Of a stretch of 64,000 bases of DNA, positions 23,338-31,542 are shown in pieces. Both the position numbers and the translations under genes were made by a program. The notes beneath the pieces were generated by a model. That model was given only the letters and a program-made list of their open reading frames with translations, was not told the DNA's origin and did not search any database. Every line of letters begins with the position of its first letter. Position 1 is the first letter of the stretch. This stretch comes from an uncultured Dyadobacter sp. (GTDB lineage Bacteria; Bacteroidota; Bacteroidia; Cytophagales; Spirosomataceae): contig NZ_CAMLSE010000039.1 in the NCBI RefSeq assembly GCF_946482605.1, forward strand, positions 1 to 64,000, given 5' to 3'.

Positions 23338-24846
23338 ATGCAAAGCAATAAACGTCCCCCTGCCTCGGTACTCTTTATTTTCGGAGGAAGCGGGGACCTC
23401 AACTACCGGAAGCTTACACCCGCTCTCTATAACCTGTTTTTGGACAACTGGATGCCCGATCAGTTTGCGATCGCCGGCATTGGCCGGAGTGCTTATTCCA
23501 ATGAGAGATACCACGAGCACCTGCTCGACGGTGTTACAAAGTTCTCCCGCCGGAAAGGCAAGCAAAACGGCCATTGGACTGAATTTACACAGCACGTTTC
23601 GTACCTGCAGATGGACGGCGACGATGCGGAAGCGTACCACAAGATCACCGACCTCGTTAAGGAAAAAGAAGAGGAATGGGGTGTTCATCCCAATGTGATC
23701 TTCTACCTCGCAGTAGCTCCTCAACTCGTTCCTTCAATCGCACAGAAACTGGGTGCATTGAAGATCTGCGGAGATAAAGGCACAACGCGCATTGTGGTTG
23801 AAAAACCATTTGGTCACGACCTGGAAAGTGCCCACGAACTGAACCTGCTGCTTTCGAGCATGTTCGCTGAGGAGCAGATCTTCCGCATCGACCATTACCT
23901 TGGTAAAGAAACGGTTCAGAACATCCTCGCGCTACGCTTTGCAAATGCATTGTTCGAGCCGCTCTGGAACCGTAATTATATCGATCATATCCAGATCACA
24001 GCTGCCGAAGCGGTAGGTTTGGAAGGTCGCGGAGGCTATTTCGAGCACGCTGGTGCATTGCGCGACATGGTGCAGAACCATATCCTGCAAATCCTGTGTA
24101 TGATCGCAATGGAGCCACCGGTATCATTCGATGCGAATGAGATCCGTAATAAGAAGGTAGACGTGCTGAATGCGATCCGCCGCATTACCAAAGAACAGGT
24201 GCACGATTTCGCCGTTCGCGGACAGTATTCGGGTGGCTGGAAAAAAGGCGAGAAGGTAGTTGGTTACCGGCAGGAAGAAGGCGTGAATCCGCAGTCGAAT
24301 ATCGATACATTCGCGGCAGTGAAGTTTTATATCGACAACTGGCGCTGGCAAGGTGTGCCGTTCTATGTAAGGACCGGCAAATACCTCAACCAGAAGGCGA
24401 CCCACATCACGCTGCATTTCAAACAGGCACCGCATTATGCATTCCCGCCTGAGTCTGCGGAAACGTGGCGTTCCAACCGTTTGACAATCAGTATTCAACC
24501 TAATATGGACATCAGTATTCGTTTCCAGGCCAAGCGCCCGGGGCAAACGATGATGCTCGATCCGGTGGATATGACTTTCGATTACGACGCAGTAGCGGGT
24601 GAACATGCTCCCGAAGCATACGAGACGCTCTTGCTGGACGTCATGGAAGGCGACGCGACGCTGTTTATGCGTAACGACCAGGTGGACGCTGCATGGCAGG
24701 TAATCATGCCAATCCTGGAAACGTGGGAAAATCGTCCGCCACAGGACTTTCCGAACTACGCACCAGATTCATGGGGTCCTGATGCGGCCGACGCACTCAT
24801 CGCCCGCGACGGTCATACATGGCTTAACCTGCCACCTACCCCGTAA
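23338..24846 (+). CDS. zwf: Glucose-6-phosphate dehydrogenase
   Basis: 502 residues, full length. The NADP-binding motif is IFGGSGDLNYRKLTPALYNL (Gly in place of the more common Ala in G-A-S-G-D-L), and the substrate and catalytic motif is FRIDHYLGKETVQN with its Asp-His pair. EKPFGHDLESA is also present. It converts glucose 6-phosphate to 6-phosphogluconolactone and is the entry point of NADPH formation. It is between gnd and pgl with gaps of 12 and 3 bp, so the whole pathway arm is one transcript. Confidence 0.97.
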   Translation: MQSNKRPPASVLFIFGGSGDLNYRKLTPALYNLFLDNWMPDQFAIAGIGRSAYSNERYHEHLLDGVTKFSRRKGKQNGHWTEFTQHVSYLQMDGDDAEAYHKITDLVKEKEEEWGVHPNVIFYLAVAPQLVPSIAQKLGALKICGDKGTTRIVVEKPFGHDLESAHELNLLLSSMFAEEQIFRIDHYLGKETVQNILALRFANALFEPLWNRNYIDHIQITAAEAVGLEGRGGYFEHAGALRDMVQNHILQILCMIAMEPPVSFDANEIRNKKVDVLNAIRRITKEQVHDFAVRGQYSGGWKKGEKVVGYRQEEGVNPQSNIDTFAAVKFYIDNWRWQGVPFYVRTGKYLNQKATHITLHFKQAPHYAFPPESAETWRSNRLTISIQPNMDISIRFQAKRPGQTMMLDPVDMTFDYDAVAGEHAPEAYETLLLDVMEGDATLFMRNDQVDAAWQVIMPILETWENRPPQDFPNYAPDSWGPDAADALIARDGHTWLNLPPTP

Positions 24847-24849
24847 GCT

Positions 24850-25569
24850 ATGGAGTTGCATATAGAGAAGGATGTCAAGGCATTAAGCGCCAGCCTGGCC
24901 GAATGGATTAACAATTACATTCAGCAAACGCTTACCAGGCAGGATCGTTTTACGTTCGTGTTGTCGGGTGGGAGTACGCCGAAGGCATTGTATGCATTGC
25001 TGGCAGAATCGCCTTACAAGGAATCCATTCCCTGGGAAAAACTCCATTTTTTCTGGGGAGACGAGCGGGCGGTTCCGTTTGAAGATTCGCGGAATAATGC
25101 CAGGATGTGCTATGATGAACTGTTGGATAAAGTGCCGGTAAAGGCTGAAAACATCCACATCATGCGCACCGACATTTCACCCGAAGAATCGGCTGCTGAA
25201 TATGAGGAACTTGTTAAAAAGTATTTCGAGGGTTCTGAAACCACTTTCGATTTTGTGCTGCTCGGAATGGGAGATGATGGTCATACGTTGTCGCTCTTCC
25301 CTGGAACGGAAGTAATTCAAGAACAGAATGCGCTGGCGACTTCATTCTTCCTGCAAGCACAGGACATGTACCGTATCACCCTTACGGCCCCGGTCGTGAA
25401 TGATGCGGCGTGCGTGGCGTTCCTGGCGGCAGGAGCGGGGAAGGCGGAAGTTTTGAAACAGGTATTAAAAGGTGACAAAAACGTAGACCTGTACCCGTCT
25501 CAAATCATCCGGCCGGAAAAAGGACAATTGCATTGGTTTGTCGACGAGGCAGCCGCAGCATTGCTCTAA
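24850..25569 (+). CDS. pgl: 6-phosphogluconolactonase (DevB/SOL type)
   Basis: 239 residues with the SOL/DevB motifs LSGGSTPKALYALL, HFFWGDERAVPFEDSRNN and LLGMGDDGHTLSLFPGT, where the Asp-Gly-His region is catalytic. It hydrolyses 6-phosphogluconolactone made by Zwf to 6-phosphogluconate for Gnd. Starts 3 bp after the zwf stop and completes the oxidative branch; gene order gnd-zwf-pgl runs opposite to reaction order only for gnd. Confidence 0.95.
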   Translation: MELHIEKDVKALSASLAEWINNYIQQTLTRQDRFTFVLSGGSTPKALYALLAESPYKESIPWEKLHFFWGDERAVPFEDSRNNARMCYDELLDKVPVKAENIHIMRTDISPEESAAEYEELVKKYFEGSETTFDFVLLGMGDDGHTLSLFPGTEVIQEQNALATSFFLQAQDMYRITLTAPVVNDAACVAFLAAGAGKAEVLKQVLKGDKNVDLYPSQIIRPEKGQLHWFVDEAAAALL

Positions 25570-25596
25570 CCAGAGATTTGATATTTTAATGCCGGG

Positions 25597-25619
25597 GAGC
25601 GCGCCAGTCAGGTGCGCTC
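25597..25619 (+). terminator. Hairpin after the gnd-zwf-pgl operon
   Basis: A 9-bp GC-rich stem GAGCGCGCC/GGTGCGCTC with a 5-nt loop, but without a T run; it could protect the mRNA end or need Rho. Confidence 0.4.
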
Positions 25620-25732
25620 TCTGCTGTTTATGGGGTCTCTGATACGTTCAACAACAGCCAGCGCCATTGGATAAAAAGAAAAGGCACTTCGTCCGGCGGA
25701 TGTTAAATTTACATCGAACAAACCTCATTCAC

Positions 25733-25909
25733 ATGATACACATTCTGAAAATCGCTGCGGTGGTCGTTGTGATTACCTATGCTTTACGGCTCATCAATGC
25801 CCAGTCGGACCTCCTCGTTTTCGGTGGCCTTGCTATTGTCGGATTGTCCTTCTATTTTCTGTACGATGTTTTGGGGCAAATCGTAAACCAATTGAAATCT
25901 AAACTATAA
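25733..25909 (+). CDS. Small two-helix membrane protein
   Basis: 58 residues from the ATG at 25733, with two hydrophobic helices (IHILKIAAVVVVITYAL and LLVFGGLAIVGLSFYFLY). Earlier in-frame starts exist (ATG 25700, TTG 25667) but add only a basic stretch. It is 5 bp ahead of the SPFH protein and likely co-transcribed. SPFH proteins often have small membrane partners; that role is a guess. Confidence 0.6.
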   Translation: MIHILKIAAVVVVITYALRLINAQSDLLVFGGLAIVGLSFYFLYDVLGQIVNQLKSKL

Positions 25910-25914
25910 TCGAC

Positions 25915-26748
25915 ATGAAAAGAAACATTATCATTGGTGTTTTGTGCTTTATTGTTTTTCTGGTTGCCATGGCGGCTCAGCCTTTTACATTTGAAAATAT
26001 CGATGCCGGTAATGTCGGGATCAGGATCAACCTGTATGGCAGCGACAAGGGCGTTGACAACATTACCATTGTAACGGGCCGGGTCTGGTATAACGCCTGG
26101 ACGACCAAGATCATCGAATTTCCTACTTATACCCAAAGTGTTGATTATGATTCATTTGTGATTACAACCAAGGACGCCGCAGAATTCAAGGTGGATCCGA
26201 AGCTCAACTATCACATCAATCCTGAAAAGGTACCCCAGATCTACCGCCAATACAGACGACCGTTAGGCGAAATCCAGCAGGGGTTTATGAAAAACACCAT
26301 CTATGATGCCTACCGGATCGTAGCCAACTCTTTCACTTCGGACAGCGTCATGTCAAACCGGGAAGTATTTGAGGACCGCGTCCAAAATGTGTTAACCAAA
26401 ACACTTGGAAAGGACGGCTTCGTATATGACCAGCTCACATCCGCCATCACGCCGCCTCCTTCGCTGAGGCAAATGATCGACGAGAAAAACACGTCCATCC
26501 AGGCCCGTTTGAAAGCTGAAAATCAGGCAAAACAAGCCGAGGCCGAAGCCAAAGTAATTATTGCACGGGCAGAGGGCCAGGCGAAAGCAACATTAATCAA
26601 AGCCCGGGCGGAAGCAGAGGCTAACCAGTTGAGACAAAAAACATTAACCCCATTGCTGATCCAGCAGGAATGGGTCGCCAAATGGAACGGCGTGCTGCCG
26701 ACTACCAATGCAGGCGGCAGCACGAGTCTGATGCTGGGGATTAAGTAG
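25915..26748 (+). CDS. SPFH/Band 7 domain membrane protein (prohibitin-like)
   Basis: 277 residues. An N-terminal transmembrane helix (about 4-21) is followed by an SPFH domain (FENIDAGNVGIRINLYGSDKGVDN..., then SFVITTKDAAEFKVDPKLNYHI) and a long Ala/Glu-rich coiled coil (RLKAENQAKQAEAEAKVIIA...). SPFH proteins form ring-like membrane scaffolds and often govern membrane proteases, as HflKC does with FtsH. The chain is typical in length. It is probably in one transcript with the 58-residue protein before it. Confidence 0.88.
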   Translation: MKRNIIIGVLCFIVFLVAMAAQPFTFENIDAGNVGIRINLYGSDKGVDNITIVTGRVWYNAWTTKIIEFPTYTQSVDYDSFVITTKDAAEFKVDPKLNYHINPEKVPQIYRQYRRPLGEIQQGFMKNTIYDAYRIVANSFTSDSVMSNREVFEDRVQNVLTKTLGKDGFVYDQLTSAITPPPSLRQMIDEKNTSIQARLKAENQAKQAEAEAKVIIARAEGQAKATLIKARAEAEANQLRQKTLTPLLIQQEWVAKWNGVLPTTNAGGSTSLMLGIK

Positions 26749-26783
26749 GCTGGTTATTTCATCGAAAATTTTGGCCCCGGGGA

Positions 26784-27479
26784 TTACCTCGGGGTTATTT
26801 TGTTTTGCTTCATGATCTTTTTGAGCATGCTGCCCGGTAAGCTGATGTAGGCAGAACTGTCGATCAGCGTATTGATATCCCCGAAAATGTCCTTTTCTGC
26901 GTTGAAGGTGCTGTTGTCGCGGATGTCGATATCGGCCATTTCAATGCGGCTCTGCGGGTTTAGGAGTACGTAACCACCACGGGAAATGGTGGCTTTGAAG
27001 TTGCGGACCGTGGAGTTGGCCAGCATTACCGAATTCCCTTTCTGTTCCAGAACAAGGTCTTCGAATTTGTAATCCTTTATTTTTGTGCGGATACTGTCCG
27101 AAACAATGCCTTCCAGTTTTGGCGCAATAATATAGATTGAAGGCAACGAACCAAAAGCGTCGCGTGGTTGGTAACCCTGTTTCCAGTCGGCTTTATAAGT
27201 CACAACCAACGTGTCGCCGGAATGAGTCCATTCCAGGTACTGGGGTAAGGTAATCATGCGAATTTCCGCCGTAGCGCCTTGTTGTATTTCAGTTAATGCA
27301 AATCCTTTTCCTTTTAAATGCAGGTACTTGAATGCACCGACCTGATGTTTCGAAAATCCGTAATATTTGTCGTCCTTATCGATTTTATCGAACTGCTTTT
27401 TTAATACGAAATTGGATGACAATGTTACCACAAAGAACACGGATAATGCAATGGTTAACAGAATGTTACTGGTTTTCAT
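26784..27479 (-). CDS. Membrane-anchored beta-structured protein, last gene of the ABC operon
   Basis: 231 residues. An N-terminal helix (about 7-26) anchors or exports the chain; the rest alternates short strands with S/T/N-rich turns (FKATISRGGYVLLNPQSRIEMADIDIRDNSTF in pieces), recalling the beta-helical GIN/DUF2807 head domain of putative adhesins. It is not close enough to be certain. It starts 2 bp after the GntR stop codon, so its production is tied to the transporter operon. Confidence 0.6.
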   Translation of the reverse strand: MKTSNILLTIALSVFFVVTLSSNFVLKKQFDKIDKDDKYYGFSKHQVGAFKYLHLKGKGFALTEIQQGATAEIRMITLPQYLEWTHSGDTLVVTYKADWKQGYQPRDAFGSLPSIYIIAPKLEGIVSDSIRTKIKDYKFEDLVLEQKGNSVMLANSTVRNFKATISRGGYVLLNPQSRIEMADIDIRDNSTFNAEKDIFGDINTLIDSSAYISLPGSMLKKIMKQNKITPR

Positions 27480-27481
27480 GG

Positions 27482-27862
27482 CTATTTGGTTAACGGGTAC
27501 ATTTCTTCAATGAATTTTTGGTAGAGGCCGTGCAGCTCGTCAATACCAATGTCTAGTAGATAGAGGTTCTTGAAAACCTCGGGGAGTTCGGTGGTCAGGA
27601 AGCGTTCTTTGCGGTATGCGAGGATTTTGCCAGTTGCCTGCTCGTCGGCCGAGTAACCGATGCCGCGTTTGTTAAATATGATTTCCTTATTTTGAAGGAA
27701 GTCATAAGTCCGCATCACGGTGTTCGGATTCACTTCCATCATCGAAGCGAGGTCACGTACGGATGGAATGCGCTCGCCAGGTGGCCATTTGCCCAGTAGG
27801 ATCTGCTCGCAGATGTAATCGGCGATTTGCAGGTAAATGGCTTGTTTATCTTTAAATTCCAT
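27482..27862 (-). CDS. GntR family regulator, YtrA subfamily
   Basis: 126 residues from the ATG at 27862. The winged helix is complete (KQAIYLQIADYICEQILLGKWPPGERIPSVRDLASMMEVNPNTVMRTYDFL in pieces: GERIPSVRDLA, VNPNTVMRTYD, KRGIGYSA), and a short C-terminal helix replaces the large effector domain, as in YtrA. YtrA-type repressors control ABC transporters encoded next to them and react to cell-envelope stress. Here it sits fourth in a five-gene operon, 11 bp after the permease gene, so it likely represses its own operon from a promoter upstream of 29626. An earlier in-frame start would overlap the permease. Confidence 0.9.
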   Translation of the reverse strand: MEFKDKQAIYLQIADYICEQILLGKWPPGERIPSVRDLASMMEVNPNTVMRTYDFLQNKEIIFNKRGIGYSADEQATGKILAYRKERFLTTELPEVFKNLYLLDIGIDELHGLYQKFIEEMYPLTK

Positions 27863-27873
27863 AATCGGTGCTG

Positions 27874-28686
27874 TTAAATTTCCCGCTCCTTCATCTGATA
27901 GTAGGCGCAAATCCATAGCATGACGGCAAGCCATACCGCAAATCCCTGCGCTGCGTACTCGATAGTTTCAGAAAATTGGATGTGGTAAAAACCGGCAAAG
28001 TACTTCGGCCTTTCCATTCCTTCTTCGGTATAGAACCAAACTTTCCAGCCGGATAGCGGATATGCCAGGAACTTGCTGGGTTTGGAAGCGAATTTTATGG
28101 CCATTGAATAGTTGAAATAGGCGAGCAGCGAGCCGAAAGCAATAGCTACAACGGCGGTTTTGATGTAAGCGAACTTTTTAAAGTAAATAGAACCCAGGAA
28201 TACGGCAGCCTGAATGACCAGGTACGAGCAAGTGGTATATTCAAACAAGTCCTTGGGAATGTAAGCGTAGCCGCCACCGCCGGCAGGAAGCAATGTATTT
28301 GCATAGTCGATGGACCAGTAATGAAGTTGCCAAAAAAAGATCAGGAACGGAATGACGAACGCCAGGTTAAGCAATAGCGAACTAAAATACTTTTCAAGCC
28401 GCGACGCCGGGATCATGAGTGCCGCAATGCCGTTACTCTGGTCGGAATATTGCGAGAAAGCCGTGCTGGTAAAAAGGCTTGCGCCAAAAAGCGTAATCAT
28501 AAACAGCGCCCCGAAATGCAGAATTCTAAGAAATTCGCTCGGTTCGCTGGTTTGCGTAATAGGCAGCGTCATCGCGAGAATGCAAAAAACAAGTACGCCG
28601 GCCATCATCAGGTAATTCCGGCCTTTTTCCGCTGCGTCGAATCGCAGCATGAGTGCAAAGCGGTGAATGTCGAATGTCTGGTTCAT
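27874..28686 (-). CDS. ABC transporter permease subunit
   Basis: 270 residues from ATG 28686, with six hydrophobic segments (around MMAGVLVFCILAMTL, FGALFMITLFGASLF, LLLNLAFVIPFLIFFW, YLVIQAAVFLGSIYF, TAVVAIAFGSLLAYF and FAVWLAVMLWICAYY), consistent with an ABC-2-like exporter permease. The open frame extends upstream but that part overlaps the 34-residue peptide and lacks coding character. The start ATG overlaps the peptide's stop (ATGA), so translation is coupled. The ATPase is two genes upstream. Confidence 0.82.
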   Translation of the reverse strand: MNQTFDIHRFALMLRFDAAEKGRNYLMMAGVLVFCILAMTLPITQTSEPSEFLRILHFGALFMITLFGASLFTSTAFSQYSDQSNGIAALMIPASRLEKYFSSLLLNLAFVIPFLIFFWQLHYWSIDYANTLLPAGGGGYAYIPKDLFEYTTCSYLVIQAAVFLGSIYFKKFAYIKTAVVAIAFGSLLAYFNYSMAIKFASKPSKFLAYPLSGWKVWFYTEEGMERPKYFAGFYHIQFSETIEYAAQGFAVWLAVMLWICAYYQMKEREI

Positions 28687-28787
28687 AGGATTGCGATGGG
28701 GGACAAAAGGGCTGGGGCTAGGAATGGCAGAATGTACCGGAGCGCTGCCGCTGCTAACGCGATCAGCAGAATGATTATGATTTTCAT
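28683..28787 (-). CDS. 34-residue hydrophobic peptide coupled to the ABC transporter
   Basis: A frame from ATG 28787 to TGA 28683 encodes 34 residues: MKIIIILLIALAAAALRYIL then PFLAPALLSPIAIL. It lies exactly between the ATPase stop (TAG, 2 bp away) and the permease start, whose ATG overlaps its TGA by 4 bp. The tight fit at both ends and the membrane-like sequence argue for a real small membrane protein, perhaps a small subunit or stabiliser of the transporter. It may also be a coupling leader. Confidence 0.6.
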   Translation of the reverse strand: MKIIIILLIALAAAALRYILPFLAPALLSPIAIL

Positions 28788-28789
28788 GG

Positions 28790-29626
28790 CTAATAGGCGA
28801 ATATTTGACTGATCCGTTGGGGATTTTCCAGCACCGCATTGAACAAATGTTCCAGATCCACGCGGCTTTCTTCCTGTGTCGAATTCTCAAAAACGGCTTT
28901 GTAACCGCGGAGTGAAGGTTCGGAATAAAGTATCCGGTTGTCGTATTCAATGCTGGGCAATGTACCGAAACAGAGGCGTTCGGAAATCGTATCGAGGCTG
29001 TGCTGAATGAGTATCTTGCTGTCTTCCAGGATAATAATAGCGTCGATGAGGTTGTCGAGGTCGCGAACCTGGTGGGTAGAGATAAGGATGAGGCGGTCTT
29101 TGTCGAGCGCCGACGATACCAGCCGACGGAACTGGCTTTTCGAAGGGATATCGAGGCCGTTGGTAGGCTCGTCCATGATCAATACCCGGGTGTTAGTGGC
29201 CAATGCAAATGCGATCAAAACCTTTTTCTTTTGGCCGTACGACATGCCTGTCAGCTTGTTACCTTCCGGAATGTCGAGTTCTGCGATGTAGGCGCGAAAA
29301 AGTTGCTCATCGAACTTCGGATAGAATGGCGCCACGAGGCTCAGGTACTTATCGACGGTCACGGAGGGAAGGTAAATTTCCTCGGGCAGGAAGAAAACAT
29401 CCTGTAAAAACGCAGGCTGTCGTTGGCGCGGTTCATGACCGGAAACTTCAATGCGGCCGTTGGTAGGAAACAGCAGGCCTGCCATATTTCGCAGCAAGCT
29501 TGACTTTCCAGCGCCATTTTTCCCGAGCAAGCCGTAAATGTGTCCCGCGCCTAGGTGTAGGTTGAGGTTTTCAAACAATTTTTTACGCTTTCCGTACCCA
29601 AAAGAAACCTGGTTAAGGTGGATCAT
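28790..29626 (-). CDS. ABC transporter ATP-binding protein
   Basis: 278 residues. Walker A GLLGKNGAGKSS, Q-loop region FFLPEEIYLP, signature MSYGQKKKVLIA (SYGQ in place of LSGGQ), Walker B VLIMDEPTNGLD and the H-loop ISTHQVRDL are all present, followed by a C-terminal domain of about 70 residues. First gene of a five-gene operon (ATPase, 34-residue peptide, permease, YtrA-type GntR, anchored beta protein). The set resembles ytr-type transporters linked to envelope-stress responses. Confidence 0.92.
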   Translation of the reverse strand: MIHLNQVSFGYGKRKKLFENLNLHLGAGHIYGLLGKNGAGKSSLLRNMAGLLFPTNGRIEVSGHEPRQRQPAFLQDVFFLPEEIYLPSVTVDKYLSLVAPFYPKFDEQLFRAYIAELDIPEGNKLTGMSYGQKKKVLIAFALATNTRVLIMDEPTNGLDIPSKSQFRRLVSSALDKDRLILISTHQVRDLDNLIDAIIILEDSKILIQHSLDTISERLCFGTLPSIEYDNRILYSEPSLRGYKAVFENSTQEESRVDLEHLFNAVLENPQRISQIFAY

Positions 29627-29745
29627 GGCTCAATTGTTTTAGTGTATTAGTTAAATAGTACACCACAAATGTAACTGATCATTTTACTTCCGCAATAGTT
29701 GAGCGAAAAATATTTTTTTGGAAAGAGAAAGAAAAGAAACCGTTG

Positions 29746-30345
29746 TTAGGCGCCGGAAATCAGCCGCTTATAATCGTCCTGCGTGTCGATATCTACGCTT
29801 CCTTGCGGAAACGGATATTTGGAAACGTCCTCTGCGTAGCGGTTGAACAGCTTTTTCGCTCCCTCGGCACCGCTGAGTTGCATCAATGCAGGAAAGTAGG
29901 AAGCTGCGAAAAACGCCGGTGTGCCAAGGGAGTTGGCGTATTGTGAAGCAACAATGCCGGTTTGGGTCTGCTGCGACAGGCCGATTATTGCTCGGAAGGT
30001 TTCCGCAGAAACAAATGGCTGGTCGCTCACAGCCAGGACCGCACCCTTTATCAATGGATTGTGCAGTTGCAATGCATTAATACCCGTTTTAATGGACGAC
30101 GACATGCCCTCCGACCAGCCCACGTTGAATGCAGACTTGCAGGGCAGCCCTTCCAGTTCTTTCCCGATCAACTTTGGATTAGAGCCCGTCACTACGATGA
30201 CATTAGCGCCCACCGTTTCCAAAGCTGCTTCTGTAACATGCCGGATCAGGCTTTTTCCCTGAAATTGAAGCAGCTGCTTCGGCTCCCCCAGCCGGGAAGA
30301 GTTGCCCGCAGCCAGGATAATGATGCCATAATCGTTGCGAGCCAT
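29746..30345 (-). CDS. MocA-like nucleotidyltransferase for molybdenum cofactor
   Basis: 199 residues with the MobA/MocA nucleotidyltransferase signature IILAAGNSSRLGEPKQLLQFQGKSLIRH (LAAGxSxRxGxPK) and SEGMSSSIKTGI, plus an Asp near SDQPF for metal binding. MocA adds CMP to the molybdopterin cofactor for molybdenum hydroxylases; MobA would add GMP. The XdhC neighbour, 6 bp upstream, favours the MocA role in making the cytosine form of the cofactor. Some family members act on other alcohols or sugars. Confidence 0.82.
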   Translation of the reverse strand: MARNDYGIIILAAGNSSRLGEPKQLLQFQGKSLIRHVTEAALETVGANVIVVTGSNPKLIGKELEGLPCKSAFNVGWSEGMSSSIKTGINALQLHNPLIKGAVLAVSDQPFVSAETFRAIIGLSQQTQTGIVASQYANSLGTPAFFAASYFPALMQLSGAEGAKKLFNRYAEDVSKYPFPQGSVDIDTQDDYKRLISGA

Positions 30346-30351
30346 TTGAAG

Positions 30352-31542
30352 TCAGGGGGTAATGATCTGAACGGCGCAGAGGAAGTCTTCTTTTTCGTCG
30401 CGGGTGTAATCCACGTGCTGCTGGGCGCGGTTGTGGATCGGTTCGAATTTTTCTCGAAGGGAAAGCCCAGCACGCCTACCCAGCACGGCTTTAATTTCCG
30501 CTAATACCGACAATGCGATTTCCTCGGAGGTTTCGGCGCCGATATCGAGTCCTACCGGTCCGTATACCTTCTCTTTCTGCTCATCGCAAATCACCATCCC
30601 CTCGCTTTCCAGTTCCGAGTACATTCGTTCCAGCTTCTTCTTCGGGCCTAATGCCCCCACATAATGGCAGGCTTCGACGGTTAGTAGCTGTTTCAGCAAT
30701 GCGAGGTCGTAATTGTAATTGTGTGTCATGAGAACGACAAATGTCCGTTCATCGACGACAATGTGTTTCAAAACGTCGTCTGCACGCGAAACAAGCACTT
30801 TTCCGGCTTTGGGGAAACGCTGGCGCGTAGCGTGCCCGGTGCGCCCATCGACCACGGTAACATCCCAGCCCAGTACACTGGCCATTTCGGTAAGCGGAAT
30901 GGTATCGTTGCCGGCGCCGGCGATGATGAGGGATGGAGGTGTATTGAAATACTCCACAAAACCCGTCAGTGAGCCTAATGCCTTGAAAAATGAATCGTTA
31001 CGTTCATAGGCAGCTTGTGTTTCTGAAAGCAGCTGGTCGTACATCGCCGGGTCCGCGCAATTGCAGGTGACCTGATCGTCGTTTTGTAAATGCAGGAAAC
31101 AGGTGCCGGGTTGGGAACCCGTGCGTGACTGCAACGAAAACATCGTAACGAGTACCGCATTCTGTCGTTTGGCCGCGACCATTTTCAGCAGTTCCACCGG
31201 GTTTTGGGCGTCGTCTGTTTTAATGGGTTCGAAAAGTATATGTACAATGCCGTTGCATCCAAGCTGAACGCCGAGTGTGGTGTCGTTTTCGTCAGTGGTG
31301 TCGTAGGTGACCAGTTTGTTTTTCTGCTGTGAGATAGCCAGCAACGCTTTCCGCAATGCATCGCCTTCCAGGCAGCCGCCGCTGATTGCACCGGTCAGCT
31401 GGCCGTCGTCGGTCACGAGCATACGTGCGCCCGGGCGTCTGTATGAGGACCCCTCCACGTGCACGACGGTCGCGAGCGCCATGCGCTTGCCCAAGATCAA
31501 TGCCTGCTCATACGACCGGATGATGTCCGTGATTTCCTTCAT
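30352..31542 (-). CDS. XdhC/CoxI family molybdenum-hydroxylase maturation protein
   Basis: 396 residues. The N-terminal XdhC/CoxI domain holds VEGSSYRRPGARMLVTDDG and ISGGCLEGD, and a Rossmann-like C-terminal domain holds IAGAGNDTIPL, VVVDGRTGHATRQRFP, HNYNYDLALL and YVGALGPKKKLERM. XdhC binds molybdenum cofactor and delivers the sulfurated form to xanthine dehydrogenase-type enzymes. No hydroxylase gene is in the window. Its start overlaps the upstream NifS-like gene by 35 bp. Confidence 0.9.
   Translation of the reverse strand: MKEITDIIRSYEQALILGKRMALATVVHVEGSSYRRPGARMLVTDDGQLTGAISGGCLEGDALRKALLAISQQKNKLVTYDTTDENDTTLGVQLGCNGIVHILFEPIKTDDAQNPVELLKMVAAKRQNAVLVTMFSLQSRTGSQPGTCFLHLQNDDQVTCNCADPAMYDQLLSETQAAYERNDSFFKALGSLTGFVEYFNTPPSLIIAGAGNDTIPLTEMASVLGWDVTVVDGRTGHATRQRFPKAGKVLVSRADDVLKHIVVDERTFVVLMTHNYNYDLALLKQLLTVEACHYVGALGPKKKLERMYSELESEGMVICDEQKEKVYGPVGLDIGAETSEEIALSVLAEIKAVLGRRAGLSLREKFEPIHNRAQQHVDYTRDEKEDFLCAVQIITP

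Noticed and set aside
27863..27934. Upstream extension of the GntR regulator
   Set aside because: It would overlap the permease gene and its residues do not fit the family; the start at 27862 begins right at the conserved domain.
28687..28950. Upstream extension of the permease
   Set aside because: It lacks coding character and overlaps the 34-residue peptide and the ATPase gene; ATG 28686 fits better.
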